Shown here: one piece after another, positions 9,560 through 24,772 of the stretch
Layout of the letters: every line of letters begins with the position of its first letter
Position numbering within the stretch: position 1 is the stretch's first letter
Assembly (NCBI GenBank): GCA_903813345.2
Contig: CAIIXF020000811.1
Span: 1-50,000 of the forward strand
DNA: 50,000 nt
Reading direction: 5' to 3'
Source: Owenia fusiformis
Lineage: Eukaryota > Annelida > Polychaeta > Sabellida > Oweniidae
Notes under the pieces: model-generated
The model's database searches: none
What the model saw: the letters and a program-made list of their open reading frames with translations, nothing else
What the model was told of the DNA's origin: nothing
Position numbers and translations under genes: made by a program

Positions 9560-10862
9560 CAATTTAGATTTTCGCTGATTCAGCATTTTTCATTTTTTAC
9601 CTAAAAATCACAGGTTTTGACCATTTTTGGCCTGTATTTTGTTACAGGATAGCACAAGAGGGCTGTTAGTGCTGGTTTTAAGAGGTTGTTGACAGGCTTT
9701 CATCAAATTATTACCGAACTTAAGGATTCAGCCATTATCATAGCATGTAATACAGCTTTTTCCTTTGTGTCTGAATTTTTTTTGAAAATATATGACAAAA
9801 TTGACACATTTAACCCCATAGACTGACCAAATATGGCTGAAAACAGTTACTAACATGCATGTAATTAAAACAAGAACATTGCTTTGCAAAACTGATATGA
9901 TAATTTAATATAGAAGCTCATTTACTGAAAATTAATCACTAAATAATGGCTAAATTGGGGTAATCTCTGACCGAAAATGACTAGATTTCACCATTTTTTT
10001 TGTTTCATGGTTCAGTGATTTTGGCAATAAACATTATGGAAGTACGAATAAACGTTTTGACATGCTAAATATTGTGAACTTTTGTTAAGCCATAGCGAGT
10101 AGCAGTATTTCTATTGCAAAAATGGTCAGTTACTAAAATAAATGACCCCGGGGTTAACAAAGCAGCTATAAAAGCTCTTCTATTGGTGCGATTGGGCTTA
10201 AATTGCACAAAAAGTCTTGAAACACTCTAATGTTTAAGAAAAACAAGATTTCTGGCACAAAATCATTCAACCGTGTCACTATTAGAATATAGTCCGGAGT
10301 AGGGATACTAGCGGTTACCGTTGGTTATTTGGTTTTCTGTATAAAAAAGCTTTTTCTCCTTTTCTGTCCCGTCGCAGCGCCATCTAGTGTTTGATAAATG
10401 AATCAAGGTTTATTCTCGATAGGGTAAGTACTAATCTATCAGGAAACATTTACAAGTTTGGTTAGAAACAGAATTTTTATAGATGGCGGAGTGATTTTTG
10501 AGACTATGTAGAGCAGAATAATTTTCTGAAACAGGTAGCTTTACGGTGGTAGCTCTCTCCAGATTCAGTTATCTCAAAAACGGTGTGGTCACCGTATGCT
10601 TATTTTGTAACGGCAAGCTAGACAAGACTCCAATGAACACTGGGCACTGTTTCGCTGAGCTAGATCTGTGCCCATGAATATATTATGAAATGAAACGTTA
10701 TAATGGTCGTCAATGGGATTTTTTACTGCAATCTTGACCCTATTAGCAACAGGGTGGTGACAGTACTAGGGTGGGAAATAGCGTTATTTTTGTAAAAATT
10801 ACACTTTCTTACCAATGTGTACCTTGCATCTCTAAGAAAAATCAAATCATCCGAAGAATTAG
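9560..10862 (+). repeat. L monomer (1303 bp)
   Basis: This unit is without the 19-bp insertion and closes the S-L+-L block 7377-10862. Confidence 0.97.
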
Positions 10863-11723
10863 CAATTTAGATTTTCGCTGATTCAGCATTTTTCATTTTT
10901 TACCTAAAAATCACAGGTTTTGACCATTTTTGGCCTGTATTTTGTTACAGGATAGCACAAGAGGGCTGTTAGTGCTGGTTTTAAGAGGTTGTTGACAGGC
11001 TTTCATCAAATTATTACCGAACTTAAGGATTCAGCCATTATCATAGCATGTAATACAGCTTTTTCCTTTGTGTCTGAATTTTTTTTGAAAATATATGACA
11101 AAATTGACACATTTAACCCCATAGACTGACCAAATATGGCTGAAAACAGTTACTAACATGCATGTAATTAAAACAAGAACATTGCTTTGCAAAACTGATA
11201 TGATAATTTAATATAGAAGCTCATTTACTGAAAATTAATCACTAAATAATGGCTAAATTGGGGTAATCTCTGACCGAAAATGACTAGATTTCACCATTTT
11301 TTTTGTTTCATGGTTCAGTGATTTTGGCAATAAACATTATGGAAGTACGAATAAACGTTTTGACATGCTAAATATTGTGAACTTTTGTTAAGCCATAGCG
11401 AGTAGCAGTATTTCTATTGCAAAAATGGTCAGTTATGTATAAAACTGCATGGCCCTAAAATAAATGACCCCGGGGTTAACAAAGCAGCTATAAAAGCTCT
11501 TCTATTGGTGCGATTGGGCTTAAATTGCACAAAAAGTCTTGAAACACTCTAATGTTTAAGAAAAACAAGATTTCTGGCACAAAATCATTCAACCGTGTCA
11601 CTATTAGCAACAGGGTGGTGACAGTACTAGGGTGGGAAATAGCGTTATTTTTGTAAAAATTACACTTTCTTACCAATGTGTACCTTGCATCTCTAAGAAA
11701 AATCAAATCATCCGAAGAATTAG
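10863..11723 (+). repeat. S monomer (861 bp)
   Basis: The 19-bp insertion is at 11436-11454 and the module is absent. It starts a second S-L+-L block (10863-14348), again 3486 bp. Confidence 0.97.
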
Positions 11724-13045
11724 CAATTTAGATTTTCGCTGATTCAGCATTTTTCATTTTTTACCTAAAAATCACAGGTTTTGACCATTTTTGGCCTGTA
11801 TTTTGTTACAGGATAGCACAAGAGGGCTGTTAGTGCTGGTTTTAAGAGGTTGTTGACAGGCTTTCATCAAATTATTACCGAACTTAAGGATTCAGCCATT
11901 ATCATAGCATGTAATACAGCTTTTTCCTTTGTGTCTGAATTTTTTTTGAAAATATATGACAAAATTGACACATTTAACCCCATAGACTGACCAAATATGG
12001 CTGAAAACAGTTACTAACATGCATGTAATTAAAACAAGAACATTGCTTTGCAAAACTGATATGATAATTTAATATAGAAGCTCATTTACTGAAAATTAAT
12101 CACTAAATAATGGCTAAATTGGGGTAATCTCTGACCGAAAATGACTAGATTTCACCATTTTTTTTGTTTCATGGTTCAGTGATTTTGGCAATAAACATTA
12201 TGGAAGTACGAATAAACGTTTTGACATGCTAAATATTGTGAACTTTTGTTAAGCCATAGCGAGTAGCAGTATTTCTATTGCAAAAATGGTCAGTTATGTA
12301 TAAAACTGCATGGCCCTAAAATAAATGACCCCGGGGTTAACAAAGCAGCTATAAAAGCTCTTCTATTGGTGCGATTGGGCTTAAATTGCACAAAAAGTCT
12401 TGAAACACTCTAATGTTTAAGAAAAACAAGATTTCTGGCACAAAATCATTCAACCGTGTCACTATTAGAATATAGTCCGGAGTAGGGATACTAGCGGTTA
12501 CCGTTGGTTATTTGGTTTTCTGTATAAAAAAGCTTTTTCTCCTTTTCTGTCCCGTCGCAGCGCCATCTAGTGTTTGATAAATGAATCAAGGTTTATTCTC
12601 GATAGGGTAAGTACTAATCTATCAGGAAACATTTACAAGTTTGGTTAGAAACAGAATTTTTATAGATGGCGGAGTGATTTTTGAGACTATGTAGAGCAGA
12701 ATAATTTTCTGAAACAGGTAGCTTTACGGTGGTAGCTCTCTCCAGATTCAGTTATCTCAAAAACGGTGTGGTCACCGTATGCTTATTTTGTAACGGCAAG
12801 CTAGACAAGACTCCAATGAACACTGGGCACTGTTTCGCTGAGCTAGATCTGTGCCCATGAATATATTATGAAATGAAACGTTATAATGGTCGTCAATGGG
12901 ATTTTTTACTGCAATCTTGACCCTATTAGCAACAGGGTGGTGACAGTACTAGGGTGGGAAATAGCGTTATTTTTGTAAAAATTACACTTTCTTACCAATG
13001 TGTACCTTGCATCTCTAAGAAAAATCAAATCATCCGAAGAATTAG
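11724..13045 (+). repeat. L+ monomer (1322 bp)
   Basis: The 19-bp insertion is at 12297-12315 and the 461-bp module is present. It is the last L+ before a run of nine L units. Confidence 0.97.
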
Positions 13046-16000
13046 CAATTTAGATTTTCGCTGATTCAGCATTTTTCATTTTTTACCTAAAAATCACAGG
13101 TTTTGACCATTTTTGGCCTGTATTTTGTTACAGGATAGCACAAGAGGGCTGTTAGTGCTGGTTTTAAGAGGTTGTTGACAGGCTTTCATCAAATTATTAC
13201 CGAACTTAAGGATTCAGCCATTATCATAGCATGTAATACAGCTTTTTCCTTTGTGTCTGAATTTTTTTTGAAAATATATGACAAAATTGACACATTTAAC
13301 CCCATAGACTGACCAAATATGGCTGAAAACAGTTACTAACATGCATGTAATTAAAACAAGAACATTGCTTTGCAAAACTGATATGATAATTTAATATAGA
13401 AGCTCATTTACTGAAAATTAATCACTAAATAATGGCTAAATTGGGGTAATCTCTGACCGAAAATGACTAGATTTCACCATTTTTTTTGTTTCATGGTTCA
13501 GTGATTTTGGCAATAAACATTATGGAAGTACGAATAAACGTTTTGACATGCTAAATATTGTGAACTTTTGTTAAGCCATAGCGAGTAGCAGTATTTCTAT
13601 TGCAAAAATGGTCAGTTACTAAAATAAATGACCCCGGGGTTAACAAAGCAGCTATAAAAGCTCTTCTATTGGTGCGATTGGGCTTAAATTGCACAAAAAG
13701 TCTTGAAACACTCTAATGTTTAAGAAAAACAAGATTTCTGGCACAAAATCATTCAACCGTGTCACTATTAGAATATAGTCCGGAGTAGGGATACTAGCGG
13801 TTACCGTTGGTTATTTGGTTTTCTGTATAAAAAAGCTTTTTCTCCTTTTCTGTCCCGTCGCAGCGCCATCTAGTGTTTGATAAATGAATCAAGGTTTATT
13901 CTCGATAGGGTAAGTACTAATCTATCAGGAAACATTTACAAGTTTGGTTAGAAACAGAATTTTTATAGATGGCGGAGTGATTTTTGAGACTATGTAGAGC
14001 AGAATAATTTTCTGAAACAGGTAGCTTTACGGTGGTAGCTCTCTCCAGATTCAGTTATCTCAAAAACGGTGTGGTCACCGTATGCTTATTTTGTAACGGC
14101 AAGCTAGACAAGACTCCAATGAACACTGGGCACTGTTTCGCTGAGCTAGATCTGTGCCCATGAATATATTATGAAATGAAACGTTATAATGGTCGTCAAT
14201 GGGATTTTTTACTGCAATCTTGACCCTATTAGCAACAGGGTGGTGACAGTACTAGGGTGGGAAATAGCGTTATTTTTGTAAAAATTACACTTTCTTACCA
14301 ATGTGTACCTTGCATCTCTAAGAAAAATCAAATCATCCGAAGAATTAGCAATTTAGATTTTCGCTGATTCAGCATTTTTCATTTTTTACCTAAAAATCAC
14401 AGGTTTTGACCATTTTTGGCCTGTATTTTGTTACAGGATAGCACAAGAGGGCTGTTAGTGCTGGTTTTAAGAGGTTGTTGACAGGCTTTCATCAAATTAT
14501 TACCGAACTTAAGGATTCAGCCATTATCATAGCATGTAATACAGCTTTTTCCTTTGTGTCTGAATTTTTTTTGAAAATATATGACAAAATTGACACATTT
14601 AACCCCATAGACTGACCAAATATGGCTGAAAACAGTTACTAACATGCATGTAATTAAAACAAGAACATTGCTTTGCAAAACTGATATGATAATTTAATAT
14701 AGAAGCTCATTTACTGAAAATTAATCACTAAATAATGGCTAAATTGGGGTAATCTCTGACCGAAAATGACTAGATTTCACCATTTTTTTTGTTTCATGGT
14801 TCAGTGATTTTGGCAATAAACATTATGGAAGTACGAATAAACGTTTTGACATGCTAAATATTGTGAACTTTTGTTAAGCCATAGCGAGTAGCAGTATTTC
14901 TATTGCAAAAATGGTCAGTTACTAAAATAAATGACCCCGGGGTTAACAAAGCAGCTATAAAAGCTCTTCTATTGGTGCGATTGGGCTTAAATTGCACAAA
15001 AAGTCTTGAAACACTCTAATGTTTAAGAAAAACAAGATTTCTGGCACAAAATCATTCAACCGTGTCACTATTAGAATATAGTCCGGAGTAGGGATACTAG
15101 CGGTTACCGTTGGTTATTTGGTTTTCTGTATAAAAAAGCTTTTTCTCCTTTTCTGTCCCGTCGCAGCGCCATCTAGTGTTTGATAAATGAATCAAGGTTT
15201 ATTCTCGATAGGGTAAGTACTAATCTATCAGGAAACATTTACAAGTTTGGTTAGAAACAGAATTTTTATAGATGGCGGAGTGATTTTTGAGACTATGTAG
15301 AGCAGAATAATTTTCTGAAACAGGTAGCTTTACGGTGGTAGCTCTCTCCAGATTCAGTTATCTCAAAAACGGTGTGGTCACCGTATGCTTATTTTGTAAC
15401 GGCAAGCTAGACAAGACTCCAATGAACACTGGGCACTGTTTCGCTGAGCTAGATCTGTGCCCATGAATATATTATGAAATGAAACGTTATAATGGTCGTC
15501 AATGGGATTTTTTACTGCAATCTTGACCCTATTAGCAACAGGGTGGTGACAGTACTAGGGTGGGAAATAGCGTTATTTTTGTAAAAATTACACTTTCTTA
15601 CCAATGTGTACCTTGCATCTCTAAGAAAAATCAAATCATCCGAAGAATTAGCAATTTAGATTTTCGCTGATTCAGCATTTTTCATTTTTTACCTAAAAAT
15701 CACAGGTTTTGACCATTTTTGGCCTGTATTTTGTTACAGGATAGCACAAGAGGGCTGTTAGTGCTGGTTTTAAGAGGTTGTTGACAGGCTTTCATCAAAT
15801 TATTACCGAACTTAAGGATTCAGCCATTATCATAGCATGTAATACAGCTTTTTCCTTTGTGTCTGAATTTTTTTTGAAAATATATGACAAAATTGACACA
15901 TTTAACCCCATAGACTGACCAAATATGGCTGAAAACAGTTACTAACATGCATGTAATTAAAACAAGAACATTGCTTTGCAAAACTGATATGATAATTTAA

Positions 16001-19000
16001 TATAGAAGCTCATTTACTGAAAATTAATCACTAAATAATGGCTAAATTGGGGTAATCTCTGACCGAAAATGACTAGATTTCACCATTTTTTTTGTTTCAT
16101 GGTTCAGTGATTTTGGCAATAAACATTATGGAAGTACGAATAAACGTTTTGACATGCTAAATATTGTGAACTTTTGTTAAGCCATAGCGAGTAGCAGTAT
16201 TTCTATTGCAAAAATGGTCAGTTACTAAAATAAATGACCCCGGGGTTAACAAAGCAGCTATAAAAGCTCTTCTATTGGTGCGATTGGGCTTAAATTGCAC
16301 AAAAAGTCTTGAAACACTCTAATGTTTAAGAAAAACAAGATTTCTGGCACAAAATCATTCAACCGTGTCACTATTAGAATATAGTCCGGAGTAGGGATAC
16401 TAGCGGTTACCGTTGGTTATTTGGTTTTCTGTATAAAAAAGCTTTTTCTCCTTTTCTGTCCCGTCGCAGCGCCATCTAGTGTTTGATAAATGAATCAAGG
16501 TTTATTCTCGATAGGGTAAGTACTAATCTATCAGGAAACATTTACAAGTTTGGTTAGAAACAGAATTTTTATAGATGGCGGAGTGATTTTTGAGACTATG
16601 TAGAGCAGAATAATTTTCTGAAACAGGTAGCTTTACGGTGGTAGCTCTCTCCAGATTCAGTTATCTCAAAAACGGTGTGGTCACCGTATGCTTATTTTGT
16701 AACGGCAAGCTAGACAAGACTCCAATGAACACTGGGCACTGTTTCGCTGAGCTAGATCTGTGCCCATGAATATATTATGAAATGAAACGTTATAATGGTC
16801 GTCAATGGGATTTTTTACTGCAATCTTGACCCTATTAGCAACAGGGTGGTGACAGTACTAGGGTGGGAAATAGCGTTATTTTTGTAAAAATTACACTTTC
16901 TTACCAATGTGTACCTTGCATCTCTAAGAAAAATCAAATCATCCGAAGAATTAGCAATTTAGATTTTCGCTGATTCAGCATTTTTCATTTTTTACCTAAA
17001 AATCACAGGTTTTGACCATTTTTGGCCTGTATTTTGTTACAGGATAGCACAAGAGGGCTGTTAGTGCTGGTTTTAAGAGGTTGTTGACAGGCTTTCATCA
17101 AATTATTACCGAACTTAAGGATTCAGCCATTATCATAGCATGTAATACAGCTTTTTCCTTTGTGTCTGAATTTTTTTTGAAAATATATGACAAAATTGAC
17201 ACATTTAACCCCATAGACTGACCAAATATGGCTGAAAACAGTTACTAACATGCATGTAATTAAAACAAGAACATTGCTTTGCAAAACTGATATGATAATT
17301 TAATATAGAAGCTCATTTACTGAAAATTAATCACTAAATAATGGCTAAATTGGGGTAATCTCTGACCGAAAATGACTAGATTTCACCATTTTTTTTGTTT
17401 CATGGTTCAGTGATTTTGGCAATAAACATTATGGAAGTACGAATAAACGTTTTGACATGCTAAATATTGTGAACTTTTGTTAAGCCATAGCGAGTAGCAG
17501 TATTTCTATTGCAAAAATGGTCAGTTACTAAAATAAATGACCCCGGGGTTAACAAAGCAGCTATAAAAGCTCTTCTATTGGTGCGATTGGGCTTAAATTG
17601 CACAAAAAGTCTTGAAACACTCTAATGTTTAAGAAAAACAAGATTTCTGGCACAAAATCATTCAACCGTGTCACTATTAGAATATAGTCCGGAGTAGGGA
17701 TACTAGCGGTTACCGTTGGTTATTTGGTTTTCTGTATAAAAAAGCTTTTTCTCCTTTTCTGTCCCGTCGCAGCGCCATCTAGTGTTTGATAAATGAATCA
17801 AGGTTTATTCTCGATAGGGTAAGTACTAATCTATCAGGAAACATTTACAAGTTTGGTTAGAAACAGAATTTTTATAGATGGCGGAGTGATTTTTGAGACT
17901 ATGTAGAGCAGAATAATTTTCTGAAACAGGTAGCTTTACGGTGGTAGCTCTCTCCAGATTCAGTTATCTCAAAAACGGTGTGGTCACCGTATGCTTATTT
18001 TGTAACGGCAAGCTAGACAAGACTCCAATGAACACTGGGCACTGTTTCGCTGAGCTAGATCTGTGCCCATGAATATATTATGAAATGAAACGTTATAATG
18101 GTCGTCAATGGGATTTTTTACTGCAATCTTGACCCTATTAGCAACAGGGTGGTGACAGTACTAGGGTGGGAAATAGCGTTATTTTTGTAAAAATTACACT
18201 TTCTTACCAATGTGTACCTTGCATCTCTAAGAAAAATCAAATCATCCGAAGAATTAGCAATTTAGATTTTCGCTGATTCAGCATTTTTCATTTTTTACCT
18301 AAAAATCACAGGTTTTGACCATTTTTGGCCTGTATTTTGTTACAGGATAGCACAAGAGGGCTGTTAGTGCTGGTTTTAAGAGGTTGTTGACAGGCTTTCA
18401 TCAAATTATTACCGAACTTAAGGATTCAGCCATTATCATAGCATGTAATACAGCTTTTTCCTTTGTGTCTGAATTTTTTTTGAAAATATATGACAAAATT
18501 GACACATTTAACCCCATAGACTGACCAAATATGGCTGAAAACAGTTACTAACATGCATGTAATTAAAACAAGAACATTGCTTTGCAAAACTGATATGATA
18601 ATTTAATATAGAAGCTCATTTACTGAAAATTAATCACTAAATAATGGCTAAATTGGGGTAATCTCTGACCGAAAATGACTAGATTTCACCATTTTTTTTG
18701 TTTCATGGTTCAGTGATTTTGGCAATAAACATTATGGAAGTACGAATAAACGTTTTGACATGCTAAATATTGTGAACTTTTGTTAAGCCATAGCGAGTAG
18801 CAGTATTTCTATTGCAAAAATGGTCAGTTACTAAAATAAATGACCCCGGGGTTAACAAAGCAGCTATAAAAGCTCTTCTATTGGTGCGATTGGGCTTAAA
18901 TTGCACAAAAAGTCTTGAAACACTCTAATGTTTAAGAAAAACAAGATTTCTGGCACAAAATCATTCAACCGTGTCACTATTAGAATATAGTCCGGAGTAG

Positions 19001-22000
19001 GGATACTAGCGGTTACCGTTGGTTATTTGGTTTTCTGTATAAAAAAGCTTTTTCTCCTTTTCTGTCCCGTCGCAGCGCCATCTAGTGTTTGATAAATGAA
19101 TCAAGGTTTATTCTCGATAGGGTAAGTACTAATCTATCAGGAAACATTTACAAGTTTGGTTAGAAACAGAATTTTTATAGATGGCGGAGTGATTTTTGAG
19201 ACTATGTAGAGCAGAATAATTTTCTGAAACAGGTAGCTTTACGGTGGTAGCTCTCTCCAGATTCAGTTATCTCAAAAACGGTGTGGTCACCGTATGCTTA
19301 TTTTGTAACGGCAAGCTAGACAAGACTCCAATGAACACTGGGCACTGTTTCGCTGAGCTAGATCTGTGCCCATGAATATATTATGAAATGAAACGTTATA
19401 ATGGTCGTCAATGGGATTTTTTACTGCAATCTTGACCCTATTAGCAACAGGGTGGTGACAGTACTAGGGTGGGAAATAGCGTTATTTTTGTAAAAATTAC
19501 ACTTTCTTACCAATGTGTACCTTGCATCTCTAAGAAAAATCAAATCATCCGAAGAATTAGCAATTTAGATTTTCGCTGATTCAGCATTTTTCATTTTTTA
19601 CCTAAAAATCACAGGTTTTGACCATTTTTGGCCTGTATTTTGTTACAGGATAGCACAAGAGGGCTGTTAGTGCTGGTTTTAAGAGGTTGTTGACAGGCTT
19701 TCATCAAATTATTACCGAACTTAAGGATTCAGCCATTATCATAGCATGTAATACAGCTTTTTCCTTTGTGTCTGAATTTTTTTTGAAAATATATGACAAA
19801 ATTGACACATTTAACCCCATAGACTGACCAAATATGGCTGAAAACAGTTACTAACATGCATGTAATTAAAACAAGAACATTGCTTTGCAAAACTGATATG
19901 ATAATTTAATATAGAAGCTCATTTACTGAAAATTAATCACTAAATAATGGCTAAATTGGGGTAATCTCTGACCGAAAATGACTAGATTTCACCATTTTTT
20001 TTGTTTCATGGTTCAGTGATTTTGGCAATAAACATTATGGAAGTACGAATAAACGTTTTGACATGCTAAATATTGTGAACTTTTGTTAAGCCATAGCGAG
20101 TAGCAGTATTTCTATTGCAAAAATGGTCAGTTACTAAAATAAATGACCCCGGGGTTAACAAAGCAGCTATAAAAGCTCTTCTATTGGTGCGATTGGGCTT
20201 AAATTGCACAAAAAGTCTTGAAACACTCTAATGTTTAAGAAAAACAAGATTTCTGGCACAAAATCATTCAACCGTGTCACTATTAGAATATAGTCCGGAG
20301 TAGGGATACTAGCGGTTACCGTTGGTTATTTGGTTTTCTGTATAAAAAAGCTTTTTCTCCTTTTCTGTCCCGTCGCAGCGCCATCTAGTGTTTGATAAAT
20401 GAATCAAGGTTTATTCTCGATAGGGTAAGTACTAATCTATCAGGAAACATTTACAAGTTTGGTTAGAAACAGAATTTTTATAGATGGCGGAGTGATTTTT
20501 GAGACTATGTAGAGCAGAATAATTTTCTGAAACAGGTAGCTTTACGGTGGTAGCTCTCTCCAGATTCAGTTATCTCAAAAACGGTGTGGTCACCGTATGC
20601 TTATTTTGTAACGGCAAGCTAGACAAGACTCCAATGAACACTGGGCACTGTTTCGCTGAGCTAGATCTGTGCCCATGAATATATTATGAAATGAAACGTT
20701 ATAATGGTCGTCAATGGGATTTTTTACTGCAATCTTGACCCTATTAGCAACAGGGTGGTGACAGTACTAGGGTGGGAAATAGCGTTATTTTTGTAAAAAT
20801 TACACTTTCTTACCAATGTGTACCTTGCATCTCTAAGAAAAATCAAATCATCCGAAGAATTAGCAATTTAGATTTTCGCTGATTCAGCATTTTTCATTTT
20901 TTACCTAAAAATCACAGGTTTTGACCATTTTTGGCCTGTATTTTGTTACAGGATAGCACAAGAGGGCTGTTAGTGCTGGTTTTAAGAGGTTGTTGACAGG
21001 CTTTCATCAAATTATTACCGAACTTAAGGATTCAGCCATTATCATAGCATGTAATACAGCTTTTTCCTTTGTGTCTGAATTTTTTTTGAAAATATATGAC
21101 AAAATTGACACATTTAACCCCATAGACTGACCAAATATGGCTGAAAACAGTTACTAACATGCATGTAATTAAAACAAGAACATTGCTTTGCAAAACTGAT
21201 ATGATAATTTAATATAGAAGCTCATTTACTGAAAATTAATCACTAAATAATGGCTAAATTGGGGTAATCTCTGACCGAAAATGACTAGATTTCACCATTT
21301 TTTTTGTTTCATGGTTCAGTGATTTTGGCAATAAACATTATGGAAGTACGAATAAACGTTTTGACATGCTAAATATTGTGAACTTTTGTTAAGCCATAGC
21401 GAGTAGCAGTATTTCTATTGCAAAAATGGTCAGTTACTAAAATAAATGACCCCGGGGTTAACAAAGCAGCTATAAAAGCTCTTCTATTGGTGCGATTGGG
21501 CTTAAATTGCACAAAAAGTCTTGAAACACTCTAATGTTTAAGAAAAACAAGATTTCTGGCACAAAATCATTCAACCGTGTCACTATTAGAATATAGTCCG
21601 GAGTAGGGATACTAGCGGTTACCGTTGGTTATTTGGTTTTCTGTATAAAAAAGCTTTTTCTCCTTTTCTGTCCCGTCGCAGCGCCATCTAGTGTTTGATA
21701 AATGAATCAAGGTTTATTCTCGATAGGGTAAGTACTAATCTATCAGGAAACATTTACAAGTTTGGTTAGAAACAGAATTTTTATAGATGGCGGAGTGATT
21801 TTTGAGACTATGTAGAGCAGAATAATTTTCTGAAACAGGTAGCTTTACGGTGGTAGCTCTCTCCAGATTCAGTTATCTCAAAAACGGTGTGGTCACCGTA
21901 TGCTTATTTTGTAACGGCAAGCTAGACAAGACTCCAATGAACACTGGGCACTGTTTCGCTGAGCTAGATCTGTGCCCATGAATATATTATGAAATGAAAC

Positions 22001-24772
22001 GTTATAATGGTCGTCAATGGGATTTTTTACTGCAATCTTGACCCTATTAGCAACAGGGTGGTGACAGTACTAGGGTGGGAAATAGCGTTATTTTTGTAAA
22101 AATTACACTTTCTTACCAATGTGTACCTTGCATCTCTAAGAAAAATCAAATCATCCGAAGAATTAGCAATTTAGATTTTCGCTGATTCAGCATTTTTCAT
22201 TTTTTACCTAAAAATCACAGGTTTTGACCATTTTTGGCCTGTATTTTGTTACAGGATAGCACAAGAGGGCTGTTAGTGCTGGTTTTAAGAGGTTGTTGAC
22301 AGGCTTTCATCAAATTATTACCGAACTTAAGGATTCAGCCATTATCATAGCATGTAATACAGCTTTTTCCTTTGTGTCTGAATTTTTTTTGAAAATATAT
22401 GACAAAATTGACACATTTAACCCCATAGACTGACCAAATATGGCTGAAAACAGTTACTAACATGCATGTAATTAAAACAAGAACATTGCTTTGCAAAACT
22501 GATATGATAATTTAATATAGAAGCTCATTTACTGAAAATTAATCACTAAATAATGGCTAAATTGGGGTAATCTCTGACCGAAAATGACTAGATTTCACCA
22601 TTTTTTTTGTTTCATGGTTCAGTGATTTTGGCAATAAACATTATGGAAGTACGAATAAACGTTTTGACATGCTAAATATTGTGAACTTTTGTTAAGCCAT
22701 AGCGAGTAGCAGTATTTCTATTGCAAAAATGGTCAGTTACTAAAATAAATGACCCCGGGGTTAACAAAGCAGCTATAAAAGCTCTTCTATTGGTGCGATT
22801 GGGCTTAAATTGCACAAAAAGTCTTGAAACACTCTAATGTTTAAGAAAAACAAGATTTCTGGCACAAAATCATTCAACCGTGTCACTATTAGAATATAGT
22901 CCGGAGTAGGGATACTAGCGGTTACCGTTGGTTATTTGGTTTTCTGTATAAAAAAGCTTTTTCTCCTTTTCTGTCCCGTCGCAGCGCCATCTAGTGTTTG
23001 ATAAATGAATCAAGGTTTATTCTCGATAGGGTAAGTACTAATCTATCAGGAAACATTTACAAGTTTGGTTAGAAACAGAATTTTTATAGATGGCGGAGTG
23101 ATTTTTGAGACTATGTAGAGCAGAATAATTTTCTGAAACAGGTAGCTTTACGGTGGTAGCTCTCTCCAGATTCAGTTATCTCAAAAACGGTGTGGTCACC
23201 GTATGCTTATTTTGTAACGGCAAGCTAGACAAGACTCCAATGAACACTGGGCACTGTTTCGCTGAGCTAGATCTGTGCCCATGAATATATTATGAAATGA
23301 AACGTTATAATGGTCGTCAATGGGATTTTTTACTGCAATCTTGACCCTATTAGCAACAGGGTGGTGACAGTACTAGGGTGGGAAATAGCGTTATTTTTGT
23401 AAAAATTACACTTTCTTACCAATGTGTACCTTGCATCTCTAAGAAAAATCAAATCATCCGAAGAATTAGCAATTTAGATTTTCGCTGATTCAGCATTTTT
23501 CATTTTTTACCTAAAAATCACAGGTTTTGACCATTTTTGGCCTGTATTTTGTTACAGGATAGCACAAGAGGGCTGTTAGTGCTGGTTTTAAGAGGTTGTT
23601 GACAGGCTTTCATCAAATTATTACCGAACTTAAGGATTCAGCCATTATCATAGCATGTAATACAGCTTTTTCCTTTGTGTCTGAATTTTTTTTGAAAATA
23701 TATGACAAAATTGACACATTTAACCCCATAGACTGACCAAATATGGCTGAAAACAGTTACTAACATGCATGTAATTAAAACAAGAACATTGCTTTGCAAA
23801 ACTGATATGATAATTTAATATAGAAGCTCATTTACTGAAAATTAATCACTAAATAATGGCTAAATTGGGGTAATCTCTGACCGAAAATGACTAGATTTCA
23901 CCATTTTTTTTGTTTCATGGTTCAGTGATTTTGGCAATAAACATTATGGAAGTACGAATAAACGTTTTGACATGCTAAATATTGTGAACTTTTGTTAAGC
24001 CATAGCGAGTAGCAGTATTTCTATTGCAAAAATGGTCAGTTACTAAAATAAATGACCCCGGGGTTAACAAAGCAGCTATAAAAGCTCTTCTATTGGTGCG
24101 ATTGGGCTTAAATTGCACAAAAAGTCTTGAAACACTCTAATGTTTAAGAAAAACAAGATTTCTGGCACAAAATCATTCAACCGTGTCACTATTAGAATAT
24201 AGTCCGGAGTAGGGATACTAGCGGTTACCGTTGGTTATTTGGTTTTCTGTATAAAAAAGCTTTTTCTCCTTTTCTGTCCCGTCGCAGCGCCATCTAGTGT
24301 TTGATAAATGAATCAAGGTTTATTCTCGATAGGGTAAGTACTAATCTATCAGGAAACATTTACAAGTTTGGTTAGAAACAGAATTTTTATAGATGGCGGA
24401 GTGATTTTTGAGACTATGTAGAGCAGAATAATTTTCTGAAACAGGTAGCTTTACGGTGGTAGCTCTCTCCAGATTCAGTTATCTCAAAAACGGTGTGGTC
24501 ACCGTATGCTTATTTTGTAACGGCAAGCTAGACAAGACTCCAATGAACACTGGGCACTGTTTCGCTGAGCTAGATCTGTGCCCATGAATATATTATGAAA
24601 TGAAACGTTATAATGGTCGTCAATGGGATTTTTTACTGCAATCTTGACCCTATTAGCAACAGGGTGGTGACAGTACTAGGGTGGGAAATAGCGTTATTTT
24701 TGTAAAAATTACACTTTCTTACCAATGTGTACCTTGCATCTCTAAGAAAAATCAAATCATCCGAAGAATTAG
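13046..24772 (+). repeat. Run of nine consecutive L monomers (9 x 1303 bp)
   Basis: Units start at 13046, 14349, 15652, 16955, 18258, 19561, 20864, 22167 and 23470. The 11727-bp run has an exact 1303-bp period, with no S or L+ unit and no point difference that I noticed. It is the longest stretch of a single class in the window and ends abruptly at a pair of S units. Confidence 0.97.
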
